The position numbers and the translations under genes were made by a program. Positions 17,743 to 27,108 of a DNA stretch of 64,000 nucleotides are shown piece by piece. Source of the DNA: an uncultured Devosia sp. (GTDB lineage: Bacteria > Pseudomonadota > Alphaproteobacteria > Rhizobiales > Devosiaceae). Positions within the stretch are counted from its first letter, which is position 1, and each line of letters opens with the position of its first letter. Where the stretch lies: the NCBI RefSeq assembly GCF_963517015.1, contig NZ_CAUQDV010000001.1, positions 2,176,001 through 2,240,000 of the forward strand. The letters are read 5' to 3'. Below the pieces are notes generated by a model. That model saw nothing but the letters and a program-made list of their open reading frames with translations. It was not told where the DNA came from and made no database searches.

Positions 17743-19371
17743 ATGGCTCGGTACGTATTCATCACCGGAGGCGTGGTCTCCTCATTGGGTAAAGGTTTGG
17801 CATCGGCAGCCATTGGCGCCGTGCTGCAAGCGCGCGGCTACAAGGTGCGCCTGCGCAAGCTCGACCCCTATCTCAACATCGATCCGGGCACGATGTCGCC
17901 CACCCAGCATGGTGAAGTCTTCGTGACCGACGACGGTGCCGAGACCGACCTAGATCTGGGGCACTACGAGCGCTTCACCGGGCGTGCGGCCACCAAGGCC
18001 GACAATATCACTACCGGCCGCATCTATTCGGACATCCTCGCCAAGGAGCGCCGCGGCGAATTCCTGGGCGCGACCGTGCAGGTTATTCCGCATGTGACCG
18101 ATGCGATCAAGAATTTCGTCATCGACGGCAACGAGGATTTCGACTTCGTGCTGGTCGAGATCGGCGGCACGGTCGGCGATATCGAAGGCCTGCCGTTCTT
18201 CGAGGCGATTCGCCAGCTGGGCAATGACCTGCCGCGCGGCGACACCTGCTATCTGCATCTGACGCTGATGCCCTATATTCCCTCGGCCGGCGAGCTCAAG
18301 ACCAAGCCGACCCAGCATTCCGTCAAGGAACTGCGCTCGATCGGCATTGCGCCCGACGTGCTGCTGGTGCGCTGCGATCGCCCGATTCCCGAAGGCGAGA
18401 AGAAGAAGCTCAGCCTGTTCTGCAATGTCCGTGAGAGCGCGGTCATCCAGGGCCTCGATGTCGCATCGATCTATGACGTGCCGCTGGCCTATCACAAGGA
18501 AGGCCTCGATAGCGAAATCCTGGCGGCCTTTGGCATCAAGGATGCGCCCGAGCCCGACCTGTCGGCCTGGCAGGATGTGTCCTCGCGTCTCCACAACCCC
18601 GAGGGCGAAGTCAATATCGCCATCGTCGGCAAATATACCGGCCTCAAGGATGCCTATAAGTCGCTGAGCGAAGCGCTGACCCATGGCGGCATTGCGAACA
18701 AGGTCAAGGTCAACCTGCAGTGGATCGATTCCGAAGTTTTCGAGCGTGACGATCCGGCGCCTTATCTCGAACATGTGCATGGCATTCTGGTGCCTGGCGG
18801 GTTCGGCGAGCGCGGCGCGCAGGGCAAGATCGAGGCGGCGCGCTTCGCCCGCACCAAGGACGTGCCGTATTTCGGCATCTGCTTTGGTATGCAGATGGCC
18901 TGCGTCGAAGCCGCCCGCAATACCGCCGGCATCAAGAATGCCTCGTCGACGGAATTCGGCCCGACCAAGGATGCTGTCGTTGGCATGATGACCGAATGGG
19001 TCAAGGGCAATGATACCGAGACGCGCGGCAAGGAAGGCGACATGGGCGGCACGCTGCGTCTGGGCGCTTATCCGGCGCAGCTGACGCGCGGTTCGCGCGT
19101 GGCCGATATCTATGGTTCGACCCGGATTTCCGAGCGCCATCGCCACCGCTACGAAGTCAATATGGACTATCGCAAGCTGCTCGAAAAGAATGGCCTGCTG
19201 TTCTCGGGCGTTTCGCCCGATGGCAAGCTGCCCGAAATTGTCGAGCGTACCGATCACCCATGGTTTATCGGCGTGCAGTTCCACCCGGAACTGAAGTCCA
19301 AGCCATTTGAGCCCCATCCGCTTTTTACCAGCTTCATTTCGGCTGCCATGGAGCAAAGCCGTCTCGTTTAG
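17743..19371 (+). CDS. pyrG: CTP synthase
   Basis: This 542-residue enzyme aminates UTP to CTP using glutamine. The synthetase domain (1-270) opens FITGGVVSSLGKGLASA, the ATP loop. The amidotransferase domain (about 290-540) has its nucleophilic cysteine in FGICFGMQMA and the His/Glu pair in GVQFHPELKSKP. Length is exactly typical. In many relatives kdsA comes next; here a small secreted orphan takes that place, 11 bases downstream. Confidence 0.98.
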   Translation: MARYVFITGGVVSSLGKGLASAAIGAVLQARGYKVRLRKLDPYLNIDPGTMSPTQHGEVFVTDDGAETDLDLGHYERFTGRAATKADNITTGRIYSDILAKERRGEFLGATVQVIPHVTDAIKNFVIDGNEDFDFVLVEIGGTVGDIEGLPFFEAIRQLGNDLPRGDTCYLHLTLMPYIPSAGELKTKPTQHSVKELRSIGIAPDVLLVRCDRPIPEGEKKKLSLFCNVRESAVIQGLDVASIYDVPLAYHKEGLDSEILAAFGIKDAPEPDLSAWQDVSSRLHNPEGEVNIAIVGKYTGLKDAYKSLSEALTHGGIANKVKVNLQWIDSEVFERDDPAPYLEHVHGILVPGGFGERGAQGKIEAARFARTKDVPYFGICFGMQMACVEAARNTAGIKNASSTEFGPTKDAVVGMMTEWVKGNDTETRGKEGDMGGTLRLGAYPAQLTRGSRVADIYGSTRISERHRHRYEVNMDYRKLLEKNGLLFSGVSPDGKLPEIVERTDHPWFIGVQFHPELKSKPFEPHPLFTSFISAAMEQSRLV

Positions 19372-19382
19372 GAGTTTTCAGC

Positions 19383-19910
19383 ATGCGCCAGGTTTTCTCG
19401 ATCGTTCTTGCTTCCACTGCGCTGGCCCTGTTGGCCAGCCCAAGCCTTGCCAAGGACAAGAGTGCTCTTGATCTGGCGCCATTGCTGGACGGGTTCGTTG
19501 AAGGCTGCAATTTCAGCGAGCCGCTATACGACCTGATCGCGAGCCTGCGCCCGACGACGCGAGATGGCGGTGCGCTGGCCGTGCCAGCGGAATATGCTGA
19601 AGTGGCGGGAGAGCCAAGCCACGAAACCATCGAGACCACGACGCAGATGTATCATTTGCCGCTGACCGGCCAGTGGCATGGCCAGAGCGTGGCCGGGCTT
19701 GATCTCGTCAATCAGGACGACGCGGGCATGTTCGTGGTCGGCGTGCGGTTCGTCGACAATGAGGACGCGGTTCGTCCGACATTCGATCCTTTGCTGGTCG
19801 AGTCCCAAGCCATCATCGACCAGGACGAAATGTCCGCTGACTTCGGGCACAACATCGTCATCAATACGGACGAGGGCGTGACGCGCCTGGTCTGCAACCT
19901 CTCGACCTGA
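19383..19910 (+). CDS. Secreted protein of unknown function
   Basis: This 175-residue protein begins MRQVFSIVLASTALALLASP, and a signal peptide probably ends after SLAK-type residues near 23. No catalytic motif or known domain is recognised in the mature part. Two cysteines (in EGCNFS and LVCNLS) could form a disulfide bond in the periplasm. The coding quality (regular codon pattern, ATG 11 bases after pyrG with AGGAG upstream) supports a real gene. It is likely co-transcribed with pyrG and DUF4169. Confidence 0.75.
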   Translation: MRQVFSIVLASTALALLASPSLAKDKSALDLAPLLDGFVEGCNFSEPLYDLIASLRPTTRDGGALAVPAEYAEVAGEPSHETIETTTQMYHLPLTGQWHGQSVAGLDLVNQDDAGMFVVGVRFVDNEDAVRPTFDPLLVESQAIIDQDEMSADFGHNIVINTDEGVTRLVCNLST

Positions 19911-19913
19911 TCC

Positions 19914-20090
19914 GTGGCGGACATCCTCTCGCTTTCCAAGGCCCGCAAGAGCAAGGCCCGCGCTTCCAAGGAAGCGCAGGCCGCCGAAAACCGCGTGGTC
20001 TTTGGCCGCACCAAAGCCGAGAAGCAGAAGCAGGCGAGCGAAAAGTTGCTGGCCGACCGCAAGATCGACGGTCACAAGCTGGAAGACTGA
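19914..20090 (+). CDS. DUF4169 family small protein
   Basis: This 58-residue basic, Lys/Ala-rich protein starts at a GTG just three bases after the previous stop. It carries the family core AAENRVVFGRTKAEK and a C-terminal DGHKLED. The function is unknown. In relatives it is usually found between kdsA or pyrG and eno, and here it keeps its place near both pyrG and eno. It is too short for many gene callers but matches the family well. Confidence 0.85.
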   Translation: MADILSLSKARKSKARASKEAQAAENRVVFGRTKAEKQKQASEKLLADRKIDGHKLED

Positions 20091-20160
20091 AAAGGGCGCA
20101 ACCCTTTGGACCGCCATGACTTATCGCTAGGCTATCATTTGCCCAGCGAAAGGAATTGCC

Positions 20161-21228
20161 ATGCGTCTTCTCATGCTCGGAACCGGAGGAATGGCCAAGC
20201 TTCACGTCAAGGGATTCAATGCCGTTCCCGGCGTGGAGATCGTGGCGGCGGTCGATACCGACGCTGAAAAGCTCGGCGAGTTCCTGGCGCTGCATTCAAT
20301 TCCCCGCGGCTTTGCTACGCTGGAAGAGGCGCTGGCCTGGGGCGAGTTTGACGCGGTCACCAATATCACGCCGGACCGGGTGCATTACTCGACCACCATG
20401 CAGATCCTGGACGCCGGCAAGCATTGCTTCTGCGAGAAGCCGCTGGCGACCGACCATACCAAGGCGCTGGAGATGACCGAGAAGGCCGAAAGCCTCGGCC
20501 TCGCCAATATGGTCAACCTGACCTATCGCAATGTGCCGCAACTGCAGAAGGCACATGAGCTGGTCAAGTCCGGTGTCATCGGCAAGGTCAAGCATATCGA
20601 GGCGAGCTATCTGCAGAGCTGGCTGGTGTCCAAGGCCTGGGGCGACTGGCGCGCTTCGCCGACCTGGCTCTGGAGGCTCAGCACCAAGCACGGCTCTAAT
20701 GGCGTGCTGGGCGATGTCGGCATTCACATCCTCGATTTCGCCGCCTATGCCGCCGGCTGTGACTACAAGACGGCCTTCTTCCGGCTGCAGACCTTCGAAA
20801 AGGCGGAAAACCATCGCATTGGCGAATATGACCTCGATGCCAATGACACGTTCGTCATGACGGCAGAGATGGACAATGGCGCCATGGCGGCGATCCATGC
20901 CACGCGCTGGGGCACCGGGCATCTCAATGACCTGCGCCTGCGTATCTATGGCGAGCTCGGCGCCGTTGAGGTGACCGATACGCACCATGTGCCCAGGCTG
21001 ATGACCTGTTTGGGCGATGGCGTGGAGTCTGCGACCTGGACCGAAGTCGAGGTCGAGCCGACGCCGACCAACTACCAGCGCTTCGCCGAGGCGGTGCGGA
21101 CCGGCGTCAATCAGGAGCCGAGCTTCCGCCACGCGGCCGATCTGCAGAAGATCATCGACCTCGCCCTGGTGACCGAGCGTGACCGCACTGAGCATGCAGC
21201 CACGGGCCGGGCACAGAAGCTGGGCTAG
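20161..21228 (+). CDS. Gfo/Idh/MocA family oxidoreductase
   Basis: This 355-residue NAD(P)-dependent dehydrogenase likely acts on a sugar or inositol-type polyol. The N-terminal Rossmann fold has MLGTGGMAKLHVKGF. The conserved FCEKPLATDHTKA near residue 90 supplies the EKP lysine. A C-terminal alpha/beta domain with GVLGDVGIHILDFAAY follows. Substrate cannot be assigned. The TAG stop is the plus-strand reading of CTAG at 21225-21228, which also stops the convergent gene. Confidence 0.88.
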   Translation: MRLLMLGTGGMAKLHVKGFNAVPGVEIVAAVDTDAEKLGEFLALHSIPRGFATLEEALAWGEFDAVTNITPDRVHYSTTMQILDAGKHCFCEKPLATDHTKALEMTEKAESLGLANMVNLTYRNVPQLQKAHELVKSGVIGKVKHIEASYLQSWLVSKAWGDWRASPTWLWRLSTKHGSNGVLGDVGIHILDFAAYAAGCDYKTAFFRLQTFEKAENHRIGEYDLDANDTFVMTAEMDNGAMAAIHATRWGTGHLNDLRLRIYGELGAVEVTDTHHVPRLMTCLGDGVESATWTEVEVEPTPTNYQRFAEAVRTGVNQEPSFRHAADLQKIIDLALVTERDRTEHAATGRAQKLG

Positions 21229-22286
21229 TTTTCCAATGAAGGTACGGGCGCGACTGCCGGCTCGTCGAGGGCAGGGGGCGCGTCCGGCTGTGCGGCGTCG
21301 TCAGTCTTCACGGCCCCGATGATTTCGCCCAGCAGGGCATGGAGCGCGTCGCGGTGACCGTTGGTGGCGGAGGGCGAGTTTTCGTCCGAGGTCATCACCA
21401 CGGTCAGTTCGAGGCTGGGGACGACGTAGAGCATCTGCCCGCCATAGCCCCAGGCATAGCGGACGTCTTCGCCTCCGATCTCGCGCAGGAACCAGCCGTA
21501 GCCATAGCCGTCGCCGGTAAAGCGCGACGTGGTGCGCTGTGTCCAGGACTGGGTGATCCAATCCTGCGAGATCACGCGTTCGCCTTCGGCGTTCAGCCCG
21601 TCATTGCGATAGACTTCGCCGAAGGCCAGCAGGGAGCGGGGGCTCATGGCCATCTGGTTGCCGCCGAGATAGATGCCTTGCCTGTCACGCTCCCAGCCGC
21701 CGATGCGGAAATCATCGACATCAGCGAACCAGTCACGGGCCACGGCCAAGGAGCTTTCGCCGGTGGCCTTGGTCAGGATGGCCGAGAGCAGGTGGCTCGA
21801 GCCGGTGGAATAGAGCATGGGACCGCCCGGATCGGTTTCGAAATCCCGGGCGAGGGCATTGCGCACCCAATTGGCACTGGCGATCCAGCGGCCGTAGTTG
21901 GGACCAGAGGTCGGTGCGAGGCCGGCCTGCATGGAGAGGAGGTTGCCGACGGTGATGTCGTTTAGACGCGGGTCGGCGTCCTCGGGAAAATCGTCGGTGA
22001 GGAAATCGGCGATGGGCTGGTCGGCGCTTTCGATGTCGCCGCGATCGATTGCCATGCCGATGAGGGCCGACACAACGGTTTTGGAGGCAGACTTGATATT
22101 GGTGGGGTCATCTACCGAATGGCCGTCATAGCCGCGCTCGGCGATGATTTCGCCATCCACAGAAACCATGACCGCTTCGAGCGGCTCGAGGCTTGTGGCG
22201 TTTTCGAGAATGGAATCAAGCTCCTGCGCCGAGGCGGGCAGGGCGGCGAGGAGGGCGGTGGCAAGGAGGAGGGGGCGAGTCAGCAT
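21225..22286 (-). CDS. Serine hydrolase, beta-lactamase class C/penicillin-binding family
   Basis: This 353-residue protein has a signal peptide (MLTRPLLLATALLAALPASA) and is probably periplasmic. The active-site SxxK is SASK (Ser66, Lys69) in IKSASKTVVSAL. A tyrosine motif YSTGSSHLL lies near residue 160 and a Gly-rich WGYGGQML near residue 280. The family includes esterases, D-aminopeptidases and beta-lactamase-like enzymes, so the substrate is open. A Pro/Ala-rich tail ends the protein. It converges on the Gfo/Idh gene with a shared stop palindrome. Confidence 0.85.
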   Translation of the reverse strand: MLTRPLLLATALLAALPASAQELDSILENATSLEPLEAVMVSVDGEIIAERGYDGHSVDDPTNIKSASKTVVSALIGMAIDRGDIESADQPIADFLTDDFPEDADPRLNDITVGNLLSMQAGLAPTSGPNYGRWIASANWVRNALARDFETDPGGPMLYSTGSSHLLSAILTKATGESSLAVARDWFADVDDFRIGGWERDRQGIYLGGNQMAMSPRSLLAFGEVYRNDGLNAEGERVISQDWITQSWTQRTTSRFTGDGYGYGWFLREIGGEDVRYAWGYGGQMLYVVPSLELTVVMTSDENSPSATNGHRDALHALLGEIIGAVKTDDAAQPDAPPALDEPAVAPVPSLEN

Positions 22287-22479
22287 GGGTCATGTCTTCG
22301 GGGGAGTTGCGGCGAAATCATGTGCATGGTGCCAAAGCTCCCCAACAGTCTTGTGATCAATGCTTGCCATGAGGCGTACCGTGCGGTACTCCCGGCGCGA
22401 CTAGGGTTTTGGCGCGGGTTTAGGGATGGAGGCGCGCCACGGCTCACTGGCCCCATCTGACGGACATCCCGGACTTCTT

Positions 22480-23769
22480 ATGACCATCGCAACTGACACT
22501 GCCGCGGCCCAGCCCGCCGGCAATTCCGCCCGCCGCGTGCTGGCGGCGAGCATGATCGGCACGACGATCGAATTCTTCGATTTCTATATCTACGCCACTG
22601 CGGCCGTGATCGTGTTCCCGCATCTCTTCTTTCCGGCCGGCGACGATGCCTCGGCGCTGCTGCAGTCGCTGGCGACCTTCGCCATCGCTTTCATGGCCCG
22701 CCCGATCGGCGCTGCCATCTTTGGCCATTTCGGCGACAAGATCGGCCGCAAGGCGACGCTGGTTGCAGCGCTCCTGACCATGGGCATTTCCACTGTGCTG
22801 ATCGGCGTGTTGCCGACCTATGCGCAGATCGGTGTCTGGGCGCCGCTGCTGCTGGCAGTCTGCCGTCTCGGGCAGGGCCTGGGCCTGGGCGGCGAATGGG
22901 GCGGCGCCGTGCTGCTCGCCACCGAGAATGCGCCCGAGGGCAAGCGCGCCTGGTATGGCATGTTCCCCCAGCTGGGTGCGCCAGTCGGCTTCTTCTTTGC
23001 CACCACGATCTTCCTGGTCCTCGCGCATTTCCTGGGCGATGACGCCTTCATGAGCTGGGGTTGGCGCGTGCCGTTCCTGGCCAGCGCGTTCCTCGTGATC
23101 TTCGGCCTGTTCATCCGTCTCAAGATCACCGAGACGCCGGAGTTCGCCAAGGCCATCGAAAAGGCCGAGCGTGTCGAAGTGCCGTTCTTTGACGTGTTCA
23201 AGTCGCACAAGATGAGCCTGCTGCTCGGCACCATGGCGGCTCTGGCCACCTTCGTGCTGTTCTACATCATGACCGTGTTCTCGCTGAGCTATGGCACGGG
23301 CGCACTAGGCTATAGCCGCGAGGAATTCCTGATCCTGCAGATGGTCGGCGTGCTGTTCTTCGCCATCTTCATCCCGATCGCGGCTGTGCTGGCCGACAAG
23401 TTCGGCATGCGCAAGGTAATGGTCGGCGTGTCGATCAGCATCGGCGTGTTCGGCCTTATCCTGGCCCCGCTGCTGGGTGCAGGCAATGTCTATGGCGTGC
23501 TGGGGTTCCTGTGCATCGGCTTTGCGCTGATGGGCATGACCTATGGTCCGCTGGGCACGGCGCTGGCCGCGCCATTCCCGACCGCCGTGCGCTATACCGG
23601 TGCGTCGCTGACCTTCAACCTGGGCGGCATCTTCGGCGCCAGCTTTGCGCCCTATATCGCGACCTATCTAGCCTCGACCTATGGCCTGCATACGGTGGGC
23701 TATTACATGATCATCGCCGCCGTGCTGACGCTTCTGGCCTTCGGCCTGATCCGCCAGACTTCGGACTAA
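22480..23769 (+). CDS. MFS transporter, metabolite:H+ symporter (MHS) family
   Basis: This 429-residue protein has about 12 membrane segments and the MFS loop signature FGHFGDKIGRKATL between segments 2 and 3. The opening IGTTIEFFDFYIYATAA is characteristic of MHS members related to ProP, ShiA and KgtP. Substrates in this family include betaines, shikimate, 2-oxoglutarate and dicarboxylates; none can be chosen here. The start at 22480 fits the family better than a frame extension to 22426. A strong terminator follows, so it is probably monocistronic. Confidence 0.9.
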   Translation: MTIATDTAAAQPAGNSARRVLAASMIGTTIEFFDFYIYATAAVIVFPHLFFPAGDDASALLQSLATFAIAFMARPIGAAIFGHFGDKIGRKATLVAALLTMGISTVLIGVLPTYAQIGVWAPLLLAVCRLGQGLGLGGEWGGAVLLATENAPEGKRAWYGMFPQLGAPVGFFFATTIFLVLAHFLGDDAFMSWGWRVPFLASAFLVIFGLFIRLKITETPEFAKAIEKAERVEVPFFDVFKSHKMSLLLGTMAALATFVLFYIMTVFSLSYGTGALGYSREEFLILQMVGVLFFAIFIPIAAVLADKFGMRKVMVGVSISIGVFGLILAPLLGAGNVYGVLGFLCIGFALMGMTYGPLGTALAAPFPTAVRYTGASLTFNLGGIFGASFAPYIATYLASTYGLHTVGYYMIIAAVLTLLAFGLIRQTSD

Positions 23770-23789
23770 AGGCAAGTCTTTGCTAACCG

Positions 23790-23817
23790 AAAGGGCCGCA
23801 CCAGCTGCGGCCCTTTT
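23790..23817 (+). terminator. Intrinsic terminator after the MFS gene
   Basis: AAAGGGCCGCA (23790-23800) and TGCGGCCCTTT (23806-23816) pair perfectly around CCAGC and are followed by T, then GCATTTTTTT. Confidence 0.9.
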
Positions 23818-23910
23818 GCATTTTTTTGCCTGCCCCTCTTTCCCTTGTCACAAGGCAAGTCTAGGAGTGGCGCACTCACTGACAGAACCCATATGGGAAG
23901 GGCTTTTCCG

Positions 23911-25188
23911 ATGTCTTCAATCATCCACGTCTCCGGCCGCCAGATCTATGACAGCCGCGGCAATCCCACGGTCGAAGTCGACGTGGTGCTGGACGATGGC
24001 AGCTTCGGCCGCGCCGCCGTTCCCTCGGGCGCTTCCACCGGTGCCCATGAAGCCGTCGAACTGCGCGATGGCGGCAAGAAGTACAATGGCAAGGGCGTGA
24101 CCCAGGCCGTCGAGAACGTCAACACGGCGATCTTCGACGAAATCCAGGGCATGGATGCCCTCGACCAGCTCGCCATCGACCAGGCCATGATCGAGCTCGA
24201 TGGTACGCCCAACAAGTCCAAGCTCGGCGCAAACGCCATTCTCGGCGTGTCGCTGGCCGTGGCCAAGGCCGCTGCCGAATCGAGCGAACTGCCCTTCTAC
24301 CGCTATATCGGTGGCCCGAACGCCCATGTCCTGCCGGTGCCGATGATGAACATCATCAATGGCGGCGAACATGCCGACAATCCGATCGACATGCAGGAAT
24401 TCATGATCCTGCCCGCTGGAGCCGAAAACCTGGCCGATGCCGTCCGCATCGGTTCGGAAATCTTCCACACCCTCAAGAAGGGGCTGTCGGCCGAAGGCCA
24501 CAATACCAATGTGGGTGACGAAGGCGGCTTTGCGCCCAACCTCAAGTCGGCCGATGAAGCCCTTGGCTACATCATGCGTTCGATCGAAAAGGCCGGTTAT
24601 CGTCCGGGCGAGGACGTGTTCCTCGGCCTCGATTGTGCCTCGACCGAATATTTCAAGAACGGCAAGTATGAGATGGTCGGCGAAGGCAAGTCGCTGTCGT
24701 CCGATGACAATGTCCGGTTCCTCGAAGACCTCGCCAACCGTTTCCCGATCATCACCATCGAAGACGGCATGGCAGAAGACGATTGGGATGGCTGGAAAGC
24801 CCTGACCGATGCGATCGGCAAGAAGGTCCAGTTGGTGGGCGACGATCTGTTCGTGACCAATTCGGAACGCCTACGTTCGGGCATCAAGATGGACGTGGCC
24901 AACTCGATCCTGGTCAAGGTCAACCAGATCGGCTCGCTTTCCGAGACCCTCAACGCCGTCGATACCGCGCATCGCGCCGGCTATACCTCGGTGATGTCGC
25001 ACCGTTCGGGTGAGACCGAGGATTCGACGATTTCCGACCTCGCCGTTGCGCTCAACTGCGGTCAGATCAAGACCGGCTCGCTCAGCCGCTCCGACCGTAT
25101 TGCCAAGTACAACCAGCTGATCCGTATCGAGGAACAGCTTGGCGACAGCGCGCGCTATGCCGGCTATTCGGTGGTCAAGGGTCGCTGA
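23911..25188 (+). CDS. eno: Enolase
   Basis: This 425-residue enzyme interconverts 2-phosphoglycerate and phosphoenolpyruvate and, in many bacteria, sits in the RNA degradosome. It opens with IIHVSGRQIYDSRGNPTVEV. The conserved SHRSGETEDSTISDLA lies near residue 365 and LVGDDLFVTN near residue 310. The ATG at 23911 with GGGAAGGG upstream gives the standard length; the frame extension to 23845 is not family-like. A terminator follows. Confidence 0.98.
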   Translation: MSSIIHVSGRQIYDSRGNPTVEVDVVLDDGSFGRAAVPSGASTGAHEAVELRDGGKKYNGKGVTQAVENVNTAIFDEIQGMDALDQLAIDQAMIELDGTPNKSKLGANAILGVSLAVAKAAAESSELPFYRYIGGPNAHVLPVPMMNIINGGEHADNPIDMQEFMILPAGAENLADAVRIGSEIFHTLKKGLSAEGHNTNVGDEGGFAPNLKSADEALGYIMRSIEKAGYRPGEDVFLGLDCASTEYFKNGKYEMVGEGKSLSSDDNVRFLEDLANRFPIITIEDGMAEDDWDGWKALTDAIGKKVQLVGDDLFVTNSERLRSGIKMDVANSILVKVNQIGSLSETLNAVDTAHRAGYTSVMSHRSGETEDSTISDLAVALNCGQIKTGSLSRSDRIAKYNQLIRIEEQLGDSARYAGYSVVKGR

Positions 25189-25211
25189 TCCAAACGGCGT
25201 CCATAGATATG

Positions 25212-25240
25212 AAAAGCCCGGCAGAGATGCCGGGCTTTTT
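25212..25240 (+). terminator. Intrinsic terminator after enolase
   Basis: AAAAGCCCGGCA (25212-25223) and TGCCGGGCTTTT (25228-25239) form a perfect stem around GAGA and run into T5. The flanking A-run means it can also end transcripts from the minus-strand ABC operon, whose last stop is at 25262. Confidence 0.92.
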
Positions 25241-25261
25241 GTTTGGCGCGGGATGCCGGCC

Positions 25262-26065
25262 CTAAAGAGCGTTGGCAGGGGGCCGCGTGTCGTGCGGGAC
25301 GACCATGGGGCTGCCGGTCACCGGATCGGGGATGACGTCGGTTTCGAGCCCGAATACGGCGGAGACGTTGGGAGTGGTGATGACATCGACCGGTGCGCCG
25401 GCGGCAATCACCTTGCCCGACTTCATTGCAATGATGTGGGTGGCATAGCGGGCGGCATGATTGAGGTCATGCAGCACGGCGACGATGGTGCGGCCCGCGG
25501 CGTTGAGTTCGTGCAGCAGGTTGAGCACGTCCATCTGGTGGGCGATGTCGAGATAGGTGGTGGGTTCGTCAAGAAGGATGAGCGGCGTCTGCTGCGCCAG
25601 CACCATGGCGATCCACACGCGTTGCCGCTGACCACCGGAGAGATGTTCAACGCGGCGCTCGGCCAGTTCGCTGACATTGGTGAGACGCAGGGCATCGTCG
25701 ACGGCGGTCCGGTCCTCGGCCGACCATTGCCGAAGGAGGCGCTGATGCACGTAGCGGCCGCGGGCGACGAGTTCTGAGACGGTGATGCCTTCCGGCGCAA
25801 TGGCCGTCTGGGGCAGGAGGCCGAGCCGTTGCGCGATGTCACGTGGCGAAAGGCTGGCGATGGCCTTGCCATCAAGGATGATCTGGCCCGCGGTGGGGGC
25901 GAGAAGGCCAGCCATGGCGCGGAGCAGGGTGGACTTGCCGCAGGCATTGGGCCCGATGATGGCGGTGAAGGCGCCGGCCGGGATGTCGAGGCTCAGATTC
26001 TCGACGATGGTGCGCCTGTCGTAAGCGAGCGTCGCGGCCTGGCTGCGGAGGGGAGCGGTGGTCAT
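25262..26065 (-). CDS. Iron-siderophore ABC transporter ATP-binding protein
   Basis: This 267-residue ATPase belongs to the FepC/FecE/FhuC group that powers ferric-siderophore uptake. The Walker A motif is GPNACGKST near residue 40, with Ala where Gly is usual. The ABC signature is HLSGGQRQRVW near residue 140 and Walker B is LILLDEPTTYLD. Its ATG overlaps the upstream permease stop by four bases. It is last in the operon binding protein-permease-permease-ATPase. Confidence 0.93.
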   Translation of the reverse strand: MTTAPLRSQAATLAYDRRTIVENLSLDIPAGAFTAIIGPNACGKSTLLRAMAGLLAPTAGQIILDGKAIASLSPRDIAQRLGLLPQTAIAPEGITVSELVARGRYVHQRLLRQWSAEDRTAVDDALRLTNVSELAERRVEHLSGGQRQRVWIAMVLAQQTPLILLDEPTTYLDIAHQMDVLNLLHELNAAGRTIVAVLHDLNHAARYATHIIAMKSGKVIAAGAPVDVITTPNVSAVFGLETDVIPDPVTGSPMVVPHDTRPPANAL

Positions 26066-27108
26066 GAGGTTCTCCGGGCTTCTCTGACCAGCAGCCAGAC
26101 GAGGTAGATGCCGCCCAGCACGACGGTCACCACACCGACCGGCAAAGTCAACGGAATGACATGCTGCGCGATCAGGTCGGACAGCAGCAACAGCAGTCCC
26201 CCGATGACTGCCGTTGCCACAAGCGGAATTTCGGCCGTTCCGGCAAGGCGTCGGGTGATCTGCGGTGCAGACAGAGCGATGAAGGCAATGGGGCCGGAGA
26301 CTGCCGTAACGGCGCTGACGAGACCTATGGCGATGATGATCGCCGCCAGCCGCGCGGGCCTGATTGCCGCGCCGGTCGAGGCGGCGGCGTCTTCGCCCAG
26401 CGACAGCTGGCGCAGGGGGGCGGTGACCATGGGCAGGAGGCAGAACAGCAGGAGGATGCAGGCCCCCGTCGGGATGAGGGTGGCGGGGGTGATGGTGTTG
26501 AGCGTGCCGGCACCCCAGGCCGAGGCAAACAGTGCCACATCAACATCGACGCGCAGCAGCAGCCAGGTGTTGAACGAGGCAAGGATGGCCGAGACGCCGA
26601 TGCCAACCATGATGAAGCGGAAGCCCTGAAGCCCGTCGCGCAAGGCCAGCAGGTAGATGACCGCTGCCGCGACAAGGCCGCCCGTCAGCGCACCAGTGAT
26701 CAGCATTGGCCAGCTGGCACCGAGAAAGACCAGCGCCAGGATCATGCCGGTATAGGAGCCATTGGCGAGGCCCATGATGTCAGGGCTGGCCAGGGGGTTG
26801 CGGGTGATGGTCTGGAACAGGGCGCCCGAAACCGCCAGCGCCGCGCCGAACAGCGCGGCGGCGATGGCGCGGGGCAGGCGCCATTCCAGCACCACGGTCC
26901 GCACGAGACCTTCACCACGGCCGAGCACGACTTCTATGACTTCTGCCGTGGTCAGGGGAAAGTCGCCCAGCAGCAGTGCCAGGACCATCAGCACGGCGAC
27001 CGCGGCGGCTGCGACGATGGCAACCAGGGCGGCGCGGCGGTCGACCAGGATGTTGGTCCGGTCGTGGCCGATGACGATGAGCGAAGGAGAGGGGCCCAGC
27101 TTGCTCAT
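26062..27108 (-). CDS. Iron-siderophore ABC transporter permease (FecCD family, second subunit)
   Basis: This 348-residue polytopic protein has about nine or ten membrane segments and typical FecCD phrases: WRLPRAIAAALFGAAL, ITRNPLASPDIMG and GPIAFIALSAPQITRRL. It is FepG-like by position and pairs with the next permease. Both ends overlap neighbours by four bases. The exact siderophore cannot be inferred. Confidence 0.93.
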   Translation of the reverse strand: MSKLGPSPSLIVIGHDRTNILVDRRAALVAIVAAAAVAVLMVLALLLGDFPLTTAEVIEVVLGRGEGLVRTVVLEWRLPRAIAAALFGAALAVSGALFQTITRNPLASPDIMGLANGSYTGMILALVFLGASWPMLITGALTGGLVAAAVIYLLALRDGLQGFRFIMVGIGVSAILASFNTWLLLRVDVDVALFASAWGAGTLNTITPATLIPTGACILLLFCLLPMVTAPLRQLSLGEDAAASTGAAIRPARLAAIIIAIGLVSAVTAVSGPIAFIALSAPQITRRLAGTAEIPLVATAVIGGLLLLLSDLIAQHVIPLTLPVGVVTVVLGGIYLVWLLVREARRTS

